Source: Methylocystaceae bacterium
GTDB taxonomy: Bacteria > Pseudomonadota > Alphaproteobacteria > Rhizobiales > Beijerinckiaceae
Length of the DNA stretch: 58,243 nt
Reading direction: 5' to 3'
Assembly: GCA_014190435.1 (NCBI GenBank)
Contig: BJGJ01000001.1
Span: forward strand, 1-58,243
The stretch's first letter is position 1, and every line of letters begins with the position of its first letter. The notes under the pieces were generated by a model, which saw only the letters and a list, made by a program, of their open reading frames with translations, was not told where the DNA came from and did not search any database. Shown here in pieces: positions 1 to 7,488 of the stretch. The position numbers were made by a program, and so were the translations under genes.

Positions 1-25
1 AAACACTTAAAAAAATAAATTATTT

Positions 26-58
26 AACCAGAGGTCCTCGTGATCTCTGGTTTTTTTT
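26..58 (+). terminator. Rho-independent terminator
   Basis: An 8-bp stem (AACCAGAG at 26-33 pairing with CTCTGGTT at 45-52) with an 11-base loop runs into eight T residues at 51-58. It would end transcription of a gene left of the window. The A-rich flank on the left could also let it work on the minus strand. Confidence 0.75.
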
Positions 59-319
59 ATAATCTGTTCCTGACTACCATTTAGGAATGCTCCACCTTTA
101 TTAAAATGATTAGGAGCACCAGACCTGTTACTGACCACTCAAAGACACATCTCCGTGCTTCGGAGAGGTTCTCTCATAATGTTAGGTTTTGTAAATAAGA
201 TAATCAAATCTCCAAGTCGTTGATGTCCTTTGGTCTCTTTTCAACTCATCCGGACTTGCTGGTTGCCTTTCATTAGGAAAGTGCTTCCATCGGAATAACC
301 TAATGAAAGAGGTGTTCCT
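59..319. other. Non-coding leader before the recombinase gene
   Basis: No convincing gene lies here. A small hairpin (TCTCCG/CGGAGA, 150-155 and 161-166) sits in the middle. An 11-bp inverted repeat, annotated separately, lies at the right end next to the recombinase ribosome binding site. No tRNA fragment or obvious attachment core was seen. Confidence 0.5.
267..309 (+). promoter_or_regulatory. Inverted repeat abutting the recombinase ribosome binding site
   Basis: CTTTCATTAGG (267-277) and CCTAATGAAAG (299-309) are perfect 11-bp inverted arms with a 21-base spacer. The right arm runs into the Shine-Dalgarno-like AAAGAGGTG (306-314) before the ATG at 320. As RNA the hairpin could hide the ribosome binding site; as DNA it could be a binding site for the recombinase or a repressor. 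Confidence 0.5.
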
Positions 320-892
320 ATGTCTCTCGGAAAACAAGCAAAGACCTTAAATGAAACCCAGCAAAAGGTTATCTTGTCTCACCTTGATACCGGTCGTCAT
401 TCCCAACGCAACCAAGTGATATTTCTTTTATCCTGTGATGCTGCTTTACGGGCAAAGGAGGTAGCGGAACTGACTTGGGAAATGCTGACTGACGGAGAGG
501 GTAATCTAACGGATGAGATTAGATTACAGGATAAGGCATCAAAGGGTCGGTCTGGTGGTCTGGTCTATCAAAGCAAACGACTACAAACAGCAATCCATAG
601 ATACGCAGAAGGTAAGGTATTAAAGGGTAGGGTTATTACTTCCCAACGAGGCGGTGGAATGACCGCACAGACGGTCATTAACTGGTTCTATTGTCTGTAT
701 CAGGAACTGGGATATGAGGGGTGTTCTTCACATTCTGGACGACGAACCGCAATCACTCGGTGGGCACGAAACATTCATTCAGTAGGTGGAACACTCGTTG
801 ACGTTTCCCGATTGGCAAGGCATAGTTCTGTATCTATGACCCAAAGGTATATTGAAGTATCGGAAGAGTGTTGTAGGAAAGTTATTGGTTGA
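320..892 (+). CDS. Tyrosine recombinase/integrase, catalytic domain only
   Basis: This is a 190-residue phage-integrase-family protein that breaks and rejoins DNA through a tyrosine. All six catalytic positions can be assigned: R44 (in LRAKEVAELTW), K75, H138 and R141 (in HSGRR), H168 (in LARHSSVSMTQRY) and the nucleophile Y177. It lacks the N-terminal SAM-like DNA-binding domain of full-size (about 300-400 residue) integrases, so it is a short catalytic-domain type, as in some phages and small mobile elements. The ATG at 320 follows AGAGGTG. Its AT-rich codons and neighbouring cargo suggest it belongs to an integrated element. I see no att site that would define the ends. Confidence 0.88.
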   Translation: MSLGKQAKTLNETQQKVILSHLDTGRHSQRNQVIFLLSCDAALRAKEVAELTWEMLTDGEGNLTDEIRLQDKASKGRSGGLVYQSKRLQTAIHRYAEGKVLKGRVITSQRGGGMTAQTVINWFYCLYQELGYEGCSSHSGRRTAITRWARNIHSVGGTLVDVSRLARHSSVSMTQRYIEVSEECCRKVIG

Positions 893-912
893 TTAACAAA
901 TAAATGTATAAT
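885..912 (+). promoter_or_regulatory. Putative sigma-70-type promoter for the merT-like operon
   Basis: TATAAT at 907-912 lies 16 bases after TTGGTT at 885-890 and 26 bases before the merT-like ATG. The -35 box overlaps the end of the recombinase gene. Assigned by consensus only. Confidence 0.4.
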
Positions 913-938
913 CATCTCTCTATAAAGTGAGTTAGATT

Positions 939-1373
939 ATGACTTCTACGAATGATGTTACTTCCGTTGAAGACGCCAAGTCGGAAGCAAATGAACAAAC
1001 TTCCGCACCAAAAGTATTGGGTGGACTTGCTGCTTTCGCAGGAATAGGTGCGATACTTGCTTCCTCTTGCTGCGTCTTGCCCTTGTTGCTGGCAGCAGTC
1101 GGAGCATCTGCTGGGGTATTTGGTGCTTTCCAGACCCTTACTGAATGGAGAATACCACTTCTCTCGGTTGCTGGTGTGTCAATTCTCGGAGGATGGTTTA
1201 CTTGGTGGAAAAAAAGAAATGTTGATTGCTCTTCAATGTCATCTTGCTCCACTTCTACAACAACTAATAAATCGGTAACTTTATTATCTGTATCCTCCTT
1301 GATAATAGTTCTTGGATTGAGTTGGGATTACATTGAACCTTTATTACTAAAAATCATAAAGGGTCACATATGA
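939..1373 (+). CDS. MerT-family mercuric ion transporter
   Basis: This 144-residue inner-membrane protein has three hydrophobic segments (about 27-60, 72-90 and 112-135). The MerT signature is present: a vicinal cysteine pair C44-C45 in the first segment (SSCCVLPLL), followed by a second pair with the MerT C-x5-C spacing, C97 and C103, in the cytoplasmic loop. In mer systems MerT moves Hg(II) inward for reduction by MerA. No merA, merP or merR is visible, so the substrate here could be another thiophilic metal. The ATG at 939 is preceded by GTGAG. Its stop overlaps the next start (ATGA), so the two genes are translationally coupled. Confidence 0.82.
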   Translation: MTSTNDVTSVEDAKSEANEQTSAPKVLGGLAAFAGIGAILASSCCVLPLLLAAVGASAGVFGAFQTLTEWRIPLLSVAGVSILGGWFTWWKKRNVDCSSMSSCSTSTTTNKSVTLLSVSSLIIVLGLSWDYIEPLLLKIIKGHI

Positions 1374-1597
1374 TACTTACCTCAACTATTACTTGTCCTA
1401 ACTGCGAACACCAATCAGTTGAAACTATGCCGACTAATGCTTGTCAGTTTTTCTATGATTGTAAGGGATGTGGAAAAGTATTGAGACCGTTGGAAGGTGA
1501 TTGCTGCGTATTTTGTTCTTATGCTGATGTTCCTTGTCCACCTATTCAATTGGAAAAAGAAACTGGTGAAGATAGTGGATGTTGCTCGCAGCACTAA
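1370..1597 (+). CDS. GDCCVxC-domain cysteine-rich small protein
   Basis: This 75-residue protein carries eleven cysteines: C9xxC12, C25, C31xxC34, the GDCCVFC motif (C45, C46, C49), C56 in PCPPIQ, and a C-terminal C71-C72 pair. It matches the GDCCVxC (seleno)protein family, in which some members have selenocysteine at a motif position; here all motif positions are plain cysteine codons. Family members often sit beside MerT-like transporters, as here with a 4-base overlap. A role in binding mercury or another soft metal is plausible but inferred. The terminal GCC pair resembles thiol arms that hand metal to a partner. Confidence 0.72.
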   Translation: MILTSTITCPNCEHQSVETMPTNACQFFYDCKGCGKVLRPLEGDCCVFCSYADVPCPPIQLEKETGEDSGCCSQH

Positions 1598-1661
1598 ATC
1601 AACAATTCTGTATAGATAAATCCAATGGAAGTATTGCTGAAAGTCGCATTTGAGAAGTTAT

Positions 1662-1895
1662 ATGAACAAAAACATTAAACCTGTCCTTAGAAGACACTCT
1701 CCTCCTCAAAATAGAAAACCAGTTCGTTGTATTGAAACTGGTGTTGTTTATGCTTGTGTGCGTGATGCTGCTGATCTGCTTATTGAGGATGAGATATGCG
1801 TAAGTCCTGAGGATATTCGCAAGGTTTGTCTGGGACGGAGAGCAACGGCAGGTCGGTTGCGTTGGGAATATGTAGACGATTTGTCGGTAATATAG
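1662..1895 (+). CDS. Small NUMOD1-like DNA-binding protein
   Basis: About 77 residues, starting at the ATG at 1662 with a GAGAAG ribosome binding site. The pattern resembles the NUMOD1 helix-turn-helix module found at the C-terminus of phage homing endonucleases: R-x-ET-G-V-x-Y (pattern RCIETGVVY), a short helix with RDAADLL, an I-x-K-VC-x-GRR turn and a closing TAGRLRWEYVD. No nuclease domain is attached. It may bind DNA alone or be the remnant of a homing-type gene. The basic N-terminus (KNIKPVLRRH) fits nucleic-acid binding. Similarity was judged by eye. Confidence 0.5.
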   Translation: MNKNIKPVLRRHSPPQNRKPVRCIETGVVYACVRDAADLLIEDEICVSPEDIRKVCLGRRATAGRLRWEYVDDLSVI

Positions 1896-1908
1896 TGGTT
1901 CATTGTTG

Positions 1909-2163
1909 ATGATAACCGAGTTGAATAACAAGCAGCAATCAAAAGCAGATAAAGAACTTGCTGCTTATCGTCTTCGGCAGGCAAGAATTGATGCTGGATA
2001 TCCAACTGCCAATCACGCCTCGGTTAGTTTTGGTTGGAGCATAAAGACCTATTTACAACACGAAGAAGCAAAACGACCCTTTAATGCTGAAACGGCACTT
2101 AAATATAGTAAGGCATTTAAGGTAAGTAGTGTTTGGTTGCTTGGTGGTAATGCAGATGTATGA
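1909..2163 (+). CDS. XRE-type helix-turn-helix protein, first tandem copy
   Basis: About 84 residues from the ATG at 1909 (an in-frame TTG lies at 1903). The core reads YRLRQARIDAGYPTANHAS, then a W-x3-TYLQHEEAKRPF stretch and an ALKYSKAFKVSSVWLLGG ending. This is the layout of short phage-repressor-like XRE domains: five helices, with TYLQHE at the end of the recognition region. There is no C-terminal sensor or peptidase domain. It overlaps the second copy by a few bases, so both are probably translated from one message. Confidence 0.7.
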   Translation: MITELNNKQQSKADKELAAYRLRQARIDAGYPTANHASVSFGWSIKTYLQHEEAKRPFNAETALKYSKAFKVSSVWLLGGNADV

Positions 2164-2389
2164 TGATTTTACTCACGAAGAAATTATGTTTGCGGCCAAA
2201 CGATTACGAAAAGCAAGAGTAAATGCTGGGTTTGTTACTCCAGCAGCAGCATTTCTTCGTTTTGGGTGGGATAGTATGACTTACCTCCAGCACGAAGATG
2301 GATTTCGGATGTTTGATGCAGAAACAGCATATAAATATGGCAATGCCTTTAATGTAAGCAGAGATTGGTTGTTATTGGGAAAAGAGTGA
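2156..2389 (+). CDS. XRE-type helix-turn-helix protein, second tandem copy
   Basis: About 77 residues if the ATG at 2156 is used; ATGs at 2150 and 2186 are alternatives, the last behind GAAGAAA. It follows the first copy almost word for word in pattern (AAKRLRKARVNAGFVTPAAA, then F-GWD-MTYLQHEDGFRMFDAET and AFNVSRDWLL) but is clearly diverged. This looks like an old tandem duplication. Two short repressor-like proteins in series may form a switch or a heterodimer. Confidence 0.7.
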   Translation: MYDDFTHEEIMFAAKRLRKARVNAGFVTPAAAFLRFGWDSMTYLQHEDGFRMFDAETAYKYGNAFNVSRDWLLLGKE

Positions 2390-3016
2390 TATTAGTTCAG
2401 CAATAATCTTTATTTCCAATACTTATTGTCAATCAGCAGTTGAAACCCGCCCACTGATACTATCCTCAAAGTTTGTAGGTAGTTTTTCTTTCTGGGCAAA
2501 TCTGGATTTAGAAAATTGCTTGAACTAAAGATGACTATTGATTTGTAATATACCACAAGAGTTACAAAGTAGTTACATAGTATTTATAAAACCTAATAAA
2601 AACAACAAGATATAACTATTATTACTATTGAATGGGAATAAGAAAACTGAAATCTATTCCAGATTAGTATTCGTTTCATAAACTTATTTTTAAATAAGCG
2701 TTATTTATCTTGAACTTTTTAAATAAATCACTTTTCTTTGCCTTGTCTCATTTCTATGCTTGGGTAATTCTCGTCTGTTCTTGCGGGAGTGATTGTTGCT
2801 CGATTATTTAAAAAAAGAGCGCTGTTGTTGATGCGCGCATAGGGACCTAAGTGCGCTTTTGGGCGTTAAATCTCATTATAATCAATTATATGCTTTAATT
2901 TATTTCTGTTGCTTTTCAGGTTCATTTGTTTTCCATTATCATTTAATAAAGCGGGGTGCTGTAATCACGTTGATCGCACGCTGGATTGATGATCGATTAC
3001 GAGATGAGGAACATTC
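2390..3016. other. AT-rich non-coding stretch, probable edge of the foreign segment
   Basis: No gene with start, ribosome binding site and plausible codon use was found in 627 bases. The left three quarters are very AT-rich and hold two adjacent palindromes (annotated). From about 2780 the sequence takes on the GCGC-rich words of the chromosome, and the next gene has ordinary codon use. This is the most likely right boundary of the foreign segment. No tRNA end and no long direct repeat were recognised. Confidence 0.45.
2683..2726. repeat. Two adjacent AT-rich palindromes
   Basis: CTTATTT/AAATAAG (2683-2689 and 2692-2698, 2-base gap) is followed by TTATTTA/TAAATAA (2701-2707 and 2720-2726, 12-base gap). 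The arms share the core TTATTT, giving four related half-sites in 44 bases. Candidate protein-binding array, such as repressor operators or recombinase arm sites. Confidence 0.45.
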
Positions 3017-3358
3017 ATGCCTTTCACAACTCTTTCGTCCGAATTTATCGATTGGAAATTTGCTGCTCAAAATGAGAAGAAAGATCAGCTGGACAAAGCG
3101 CTCAAGGCCATTGCGACAAGGGCGCGCAAGGGATTGGAGAGCAAAAATTCAGAGGCTTTGAAGTATGATAAAGCCGCTAAAAAGCTGTTTCTGATTGTTC
3201 GTCATGAAGGTCAAACGATCTACGGACTGGAACATGCAGATATCACGAATTATAAAAAAGCTCAGGCGCTTGCTAAGCGTTATTTTAAGGATTTAGGCGC
3301 AGGTCACATCGAGCGCGCGCATATTGAGCTTATCAAAAAAGCCGTCGAACAATTTTAG
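3017..3358 (+). CDS. Hypothetical protein, lysine-rich, 113 residues
   Basis: I do not recognise the family. The protein is soluble, rich in Lys and Ala, and mostly predicted helical, with a central beta-like stretch (KLFLIVRHEGQTIYGLEH) between two helical parts. The ATG at 3017 follows GAGGAA. Codon use matches the chromosome, not the AT-rich DNA to its left, so it is probably the first backbone gene. A short gap without clear terminator separates it from the next small gene. Confidence 0.6.
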   Translation: MPFTTLSSEFIDWKFAAQNEKKDQLDKALKAIATRARKGLESKNSEALKYDKAAKKLFLIVRHEGQTIYGLEHADITNYKKAQALAKRYFKDLGAGHIERAHIELIKKAVEQF

Positions 3359-3490
3359 CGCTTTTTCGATTTTTGGCCTGTCTGTTTTTTCAAACTATGA
3401 GGCCCTCATCGAGGTCTTCCCAAGATTTTTATGTTTGCAGGGGCTTGATTGGAGAAGCCGGGGACTAATTGATAGGGGTGGAGGACCTCT

Positions 3491-3733
3491 ATGACCGCTT
3501 CACCCCCAGCCTTTACGCTCAAGCTTGCTTCCTTTCTTGTCTGCACGGTGAGCGGTCTCGTCTTTGCGGGTCACATCTATTTTAACCTGGGTGATTATAC
3601 CGCGGAGCGTGGACTTGTTGCATTTGGCCAGAGCCTTGCGATTATTTTGGCTTTTGCCGCAATGATATATCTTATTGTTGAGACTCTTTTATTAGCGCTT
3701 TCCCGCCTGTTTGATTTAGGTGAGAAGGACTAA
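3491..3733 (+). CDS. Small membrane protein, two transmembrane segments
   Basis: 80 residues, with hydrophobic segments at about 10-30 and 44-70. The start is well supported by GGAGG five bases upstream of the ATG. No enzymatic motif or recognised family. It ends two bases before the stop of the convergent gene on the other strand, so their 3' ends nearly touch. Confidence 0.6.
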   Translation: MTASPPAFTLKLASFLVCTVSGLVFAGHIYFNLGDYTAERGLVAFGQSLAIILAFAAMIYLIVETLLLALSRLFDLGEKD

Positions 3734-3735
3734 GC

Positions 3736-4350
3736 TTATTGAACTCTTTTGTGGATTTTTTTGGCAATTTTTTTCATTTTTTTGACGATTTTTTGATCTG
3801 CATTTGAGCTTAAATCGCTTTCAAGCTGGCGTGTTAAATCCTGGATTGCGACTGCTAGCAGCAATTTTTTCTTCATGTAATTAATCTTGGAGGCGATATT
3901 GCGAGTTTCCAGTCTTTGAAAATCTGGATGTCCAATGATTGCGAACCAGGCACGATACCAATCGTGATCTGCGGATATCTCCGGGTGGATCAAATCTTCG
4001 ACAAGGATTTCTCTAAAGGGCGGTAGAGCGTATCGTAGGGTGAGTTCGGCACCATCCCATGTCTTTTTAGTATGAAGCAGTCGAAAGAGTTGTAGCATCA
4101 AACGGCCGAACTGCTCTTTATGTCCGATCCAACAGTTAATTGCTTGTTCGCTTGGTTCAGCTTCAAACGGAAAGTCTGCAAAACGCGCCCAGAGATTAAT
4201 GAAATCATGTTCTGTTTTTAATTCTTGTGTTTGGTAGATACCGGGGAGGGATTGTGCGGCATGGCGCGCCTTGGCGGGCTTGTCATAGCGGTAATGCAGC
4301 AGGATTTCCCTGTCTTGGGCGTTTTTGGACGATTTATATTTGTTCGCCAC
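3736..4350 (-). CDS. Hypothetical protein with basic C-terminus, 204 residues
   Basis: Family not recognised. The N-terminal half is mixed and rich in Trp and aromatic residues; the last 60 residues are charged, probably helical, and end in a strongly basic tail (KKMKKIAKKIHKRVQ). That tail could bind nucleic acid or acidic partners. No signal peptide or membrane segment. The reading frame is long and clean, and the ATG follows AGGAGCTC-type sequence, which supports a real gene. Confidence 0.55.
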   Translation of the reverse strand: MANKYKSSKNAQDREILLHYRYDKPAKARHAAQSLPGIYQTQELKTEHDFINLWARFADFPFEAEPSEQAINCWIGHKEQFGRLMLQLFRLLHTKKTWDGAELTLRYALPPFREILVEDLIHPEISADHDWYRAWFAIIGHPDFQRLETRNIASKINYMKKKLLLAVAIQDLTRQLESDLSSNADQKIVKKMKKIAKKIHKRVQ

Positions 4351-4531
4351 AAGGGAGCTCCTGAGGATTCGGGCGAAGTTTATCGAGTCATCCGCTGATC
4401 CTGCAAATGGCCCGGTTTGGGGGCCTGCTCTGCTCGCCTTTGCTCAAGGCTTATGCTAACTCACCCCCAGGGTTGCTCAGCCTAGCAGCGGGGCGCGGTA
4501 TAATTTGGAAAAGCTCAAAGGTTGATCAAAG

Positions 4532-5314
4532 ATGTCGGATATTTTTCATGAGGTTGATGAAGACGTTCGCCGAGATAAGACGGCTGACCTTTGGCGGCGT
4601 TATCAGACCCCTATATTCGTCGTCGCTTTTTTGATTATCGCCGCCACAGGCACCTATAGCTATTTTCAAGACACGCGGCTGAAGGCGGCGGAAGCGGCCA
4701 ATGCTCGTTTTCAAGCTGCTACGGCGCTGGCTAATGAGGGAAAAAATGCTGAAGCTGCTGCTGCATTTGACGCTTTAGTAAAAGACTCGCCTGCCGGTTA
4801 TGTAGCGCTTGCGCGCATCCGAGCCGCAGAAGTACGCCCCGATAAGGCGCAAGCTATCGCAGAGCTTAATGCAATCGGCGAGGATAAGAATGTTGATAAG
4901 CTGATGCAGCAAGTGGCTCTTTTGCGGGCGAGTTTGCTGGTGATGGAAGGTGGAGATCGTGAAAAATTAGAGCGCGCGCTTGGGCCTCTAATGACGTCAG
5001 ATGGCGCGTTTAAGTATTCGGCTCAGGAGTGGAATGGCCTTGACGCGCTTGCTAATGACGACTTTGATGAAGCTGAACGCGTCTTCGATCAAGTATTAGC
5101 AGATACTGAGGCACCTCAATCTATGCGCCAGCGTGCGGCAGCGTATCGGGGTTTATTACACGCTAAGCGTGGACCGAAAAAATCGCCAGAAGCAAATGCT
5201 GGCGGCGGTGTTAATGGCGGCGTAATTAGCGTGACGCCTGTGATTGAGCCTGAACAAGGCGGTAATGCGCCTTCTGGATCGGCGGCACCATTTGAAACTA
5301 GGCAGGGCAAGTAA
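4532..5314 (+). CDS. YfgM-like membrane-anchored TPR protein
   Basis: 260 residues. A short cytoplasmic N-terminus (FHEVDEDVRRDKTADLWRRY) precedes one transmembrane helix at about 30-47 and a periplasmic region of TPR-like helical repeats. The tail is rich in Gly, Pro and Asn and low in complexity. This is the layout of the YfgM family, an ancillary protein of the SecYEG translocon that helps secreted proteins fold. It lies 39 bases upstream of der, as in many proteobacteria, but bamB, which usually stands between them, is absent here. TATAAT at 4499-4504 could be its -10 box, without a good -35. Confidence 0.78.
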   Translation: MSDIFHEVDEDVRRDKTADLWRRYQTPIFVVAFLIIAATGTYSYFQDTRLKAAEAANARFQAATALANEGKNAEAAAAFDALVKDSPAGYVALARIRAAEVRPDKAQAIAELNAIGEDKNVDKLMQQVALLRASLLVMEGGDREKLERALGPLMTSDGAFKYSAQEWNGLDALANDDFDEAERVFDQVLADTEAPQSMRQRAAAYRGLLHAKRGPKKSPEANAGGGVNGGVISVTPVIEPEQGGNAPSGSAAPFETRQGK

Positions 5315-5353
5315 GCGGCCTATTTCCGCGCAGCCTTGCGCGAAAGATCGGGA

Positions 5354-6757
5354 ATGTCATTTTCACTAGCGATTATCGGTCGGCCAAACGTTGGGAAATC
5401 GACGTTATTCAACCGGCTTACAGGCAAAAAACTCGCACTGGTGGATGACCGTCCAGGCGTAACGCGCGATCGCCGGGAAGGCGACGCCCGGCTTGCGGAT
5501 TTGCGCTTCACGGTTATCGACACCGCTGGTCTTGAAGAGGGCACCCAGGCTTCGCTTGAAGGGCGCATGCGGGCTCAGACTGAAAATGCAGTCTTAATTG
5601 CTGACGCCATTTTGTTTGTCATTGATGCGCGCGTTGGTGTCATGCCGGATGATAAATATTTTGCCGACCTTGTTCGACGCGCCGGTAAGCCTGTCATCCT
5701 CATCGCCAATAAAGCGGAAGGTAAGGCGGGAGAGCAGGGCGTTATTGAAAGTTTTGCTCTGGGTTTGGGCGACCCCGTGCCCTTGTCTGCAGAGCATGGC
5801 GAAGGAATGAGTGATCTTTACGATGCGTTGCGTCTGGCGTTGCCGGAAGAAACATCTGAACCGGATGACGAGGAAATAGAGTTTGCTCAAAAGATCCATG
5901 ATGATGAAGAAGACGGCAGCGACTTAGACATCACCAAGCCTTTGCGCATCACCGTTGTTGGTCGGCCTAATGCAGGCAAGTCCACACTGATCAATCGTTT
6001 GTTGGGTGAAGAGCGGCTGTTGACAGGTCCGGAGGCCGGTATAACGCGCGACTCCATTGGCGTTGATTTTGAGTGGAGCCAGCGGGCTATAAAACTATTT
6101 GACACAGCGGGGTTACGTAAACGCGCCCGAGTGGTTGATAAATTAGAAAAATTATCAGCAGCCGACGCATTACGCGCCGTTCGGTTTTCTGAGGTGGTTG
6201 TTTTACTCGTCGACTCTACAATCCCTTTTGAAAAACAGGATCTAACAATTGCTGATTTAGCTGCGCGCGAAGGTCGCGCTGTGGTGATCGCACTTGGCAA
6301 GTGGGATTTGATTGAGGATCGCGGCGCTAAATTGACATTGTTGCGGGAGGAAGCGGAGAGATTATTGCCGCAAGTTAGAGGCTGTCCTGTAACGCCTGTC
6401 TCTGGCGCTACGGGTCAAGGGCTTGAAGGATTGATGTCAAGCATCTTTCACACCCATGAGATATGGAATAAGCGGATCGCGACCGCAAAACTCAATCGTT
6501 GGCTTTCAAGCACGATTGAGGAAACGCCGCCGCCAGCCGTGTCAGGCCGCCGAATAAAAATTCGGTATATGACGCAAGCAAAATCGCGTCCGCCGCATTT
6601 TGTTCTCTTTGGCAATCAGCTTGAAGAACTTCCGGCGAGTTATGAAAGATATCTCATTAATGGTTTGCGTAAAGCATTTGCGTTGCCCGGAGTCCCAATT
6701 CGTATTTCCAAGAAGGCTGGAGAAAATCCCTATGAGGGGAAAAAACGTCAGCGTTAA
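5354..6757 (+). CDS. der: Ribosome assembly GTPase Der (EngA)
   Basis: 467 residues from the ATG at 5354. A TTG 18 bases upstream is in frame, but the family begins at [17 protein letters not shown]. Der is the tandem-GTPase factor for late 50S subunit assembly. The first G domain has GRPNVGKST and DTAG; the second has [19 protein letters not shown] and NAGK-type loops; the C-terminal KH-like domain ends in a basic tail (YEGKKRQR). Length and order are normal. The gene ends two bases before the stop of the convergent hydrolase gene. Confidence 0.97.
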   Translation: MSFSLAIIGRPNVGKSTLFNRLTGKKLALVDDRPGVTRDRREGDARLADLRFTVIDTAGLEEGTQASLEGRMRAQTENAVLIADAILFVIDARVGVMPDDKYFADLVRRAGKPVILIANKAEGKAGEQGVIESFALGLGDPVPLSAEHGEGMSDLYDALRLALPEETSEPDDEEIEFAQKIHDDEEDGSDLDITKPLRITVVGRPNAGKSTLINRLLGEERLLTGPEAGITRDSIGVDFEWSQRAIKLFDTAGLRKRARVVDKLEKLSAADALRAVRFSEVVVLLVDSTIPFEKQDLTIADLAAREGRAVVIALGKWDLIEDRGAKLTLLREEAERLLPQVRGCPVTPVSGATGQGLEGLMSSIFHTHEIWNKRIATAKLNRWLSSTIEETPPPAVSGRRIKIRYMTQAKSRPPHFVLFGNQLEELPASYERYLINGLRKAFALPGVPIRISKKAGENPYEGKKRQR

Positions 6758-6759
6758 TA

Positions 6760-7365
6760 TTATTCTAACGCCAGGGGCTCTTGTTGGAGCGCGTGATGCA
6801 GAATTTCTGTAAATTGAGAGAGTAGTTTTTGCTCTATTACTAATTTTTGACGTAGACGAGCGGGTATTTCAAACTGAACGCCGGCACCAAAGCGCCCTCG
6901 ATTGCAGATATTTTTCGGATCTCGCCCTGATAAGGAATGTCCTGCGCCAACAGCTTTTGCGGGAATGGCTGCGTCATTGAAAAACAAGACGAGACGATCG
7001 CGTAAGCGTTCATGGAGTCCGCCAACCCAAATTGCATCCGCATCTTCTTTATCTTTGCGTCCATGGACGCTGATGGCCAAATCAGCGCGATGGAGCAGTT
7101 CAAGCGCGCGCGGTTCGTCAAAGCGGGATGAGGTAATGTGTAAACTTGCCGTGCGGAGACGTTTTTCTAAACTCTCAAATCCATAGAAAGAATAGCAATC
7201 GCCAGCGAGAGCTTTGCCAATTTGAAGCGTGCCAGGTTCTATGTGTCCCCCGTGGGGCGCAAGGATCAGGGTGCGTGCATCGCGATCGATAATGTGTATC
7301 TGATAATGCAGTCCTTCGATTTCCTGAGCGGCGAGATCGGCGAAGCTGGCGTAAACATCGATCAT
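6760..7365 (-). CDS. Poly-gamma-glutamate hydrolase family protein
   Basis: 201 residues. The zinc-site signature APHGGHIEPGT, a second histidine in SVHGRKDKED, and a closing GVQFEIP strand match the phage PghP/YmaC-type family (zinc-dependent, carboxypeptidase-like fold) that cleaves poly-gamma-glutamate. No signal peptide is visible, so the enzyme appears cytoplasmic or is released by lysis. No capsule or phage genes are adjacent. The true substrate in an alphaproteobacterium is unknown and may be another gamma-glutamyl compound. Confidence 0.75.
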   Translation of the reverse strand: MIDVYASFADLAAQEIEGLHYQIHIIDRDARTLILAPHGGHIEPGTLQIGKALAGDCYSFYGFESLEKRLRTASLHITSSRFDEPRALELLHRADLAISVHGRKDKEDADAIWVGGLHERLRDRLVLFFNDAAIPAKAVGAGHSLSGRDPKNICNRGRFGAGVQFEIPARLRQKLVIEQKLLSQFTEILHHALQQEPLALE

Positions 7366-7488
7366 GTTTTTATTTCCATATTCTCGCGCCGCCTGTGGAC
7401 TGGTTCAGATCTTAAGCAGAAAAATTCGAATGCAGACAAGAATTATAATTTTCAGTTTTCTTGATCAATTGGCTGGACGGGGCGTAGT

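Noticed and set aside
932-1252. Antisense open frame opposite the merT-like gene
   Set aside because: No ribosome binding site or family match; the plus strand gene has MerT motifs and fully explains the region.
1370-1597. Selenocysteine in the GDCCVxC protein
   Set aside because: All motif positions are TGT/TGC; no in-frame TGA before the end.
2859-3161. Open frame starting before and overlapping the 113-residue gene
   Set aside because: It shares most of its length in another frame with the gene at 3017, which has the better ribosome binding site and codon use.
4455-4504. Promoter for the YfgM-like gene
   Set aside because: TATAAT is present, but the only -35 candidate is 20 bases away and weak; kept as a remark only.
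5336-5353. TTG start for der
   Set aside because: The ATG at 5354 matches the family start, and the extension has no similarity.
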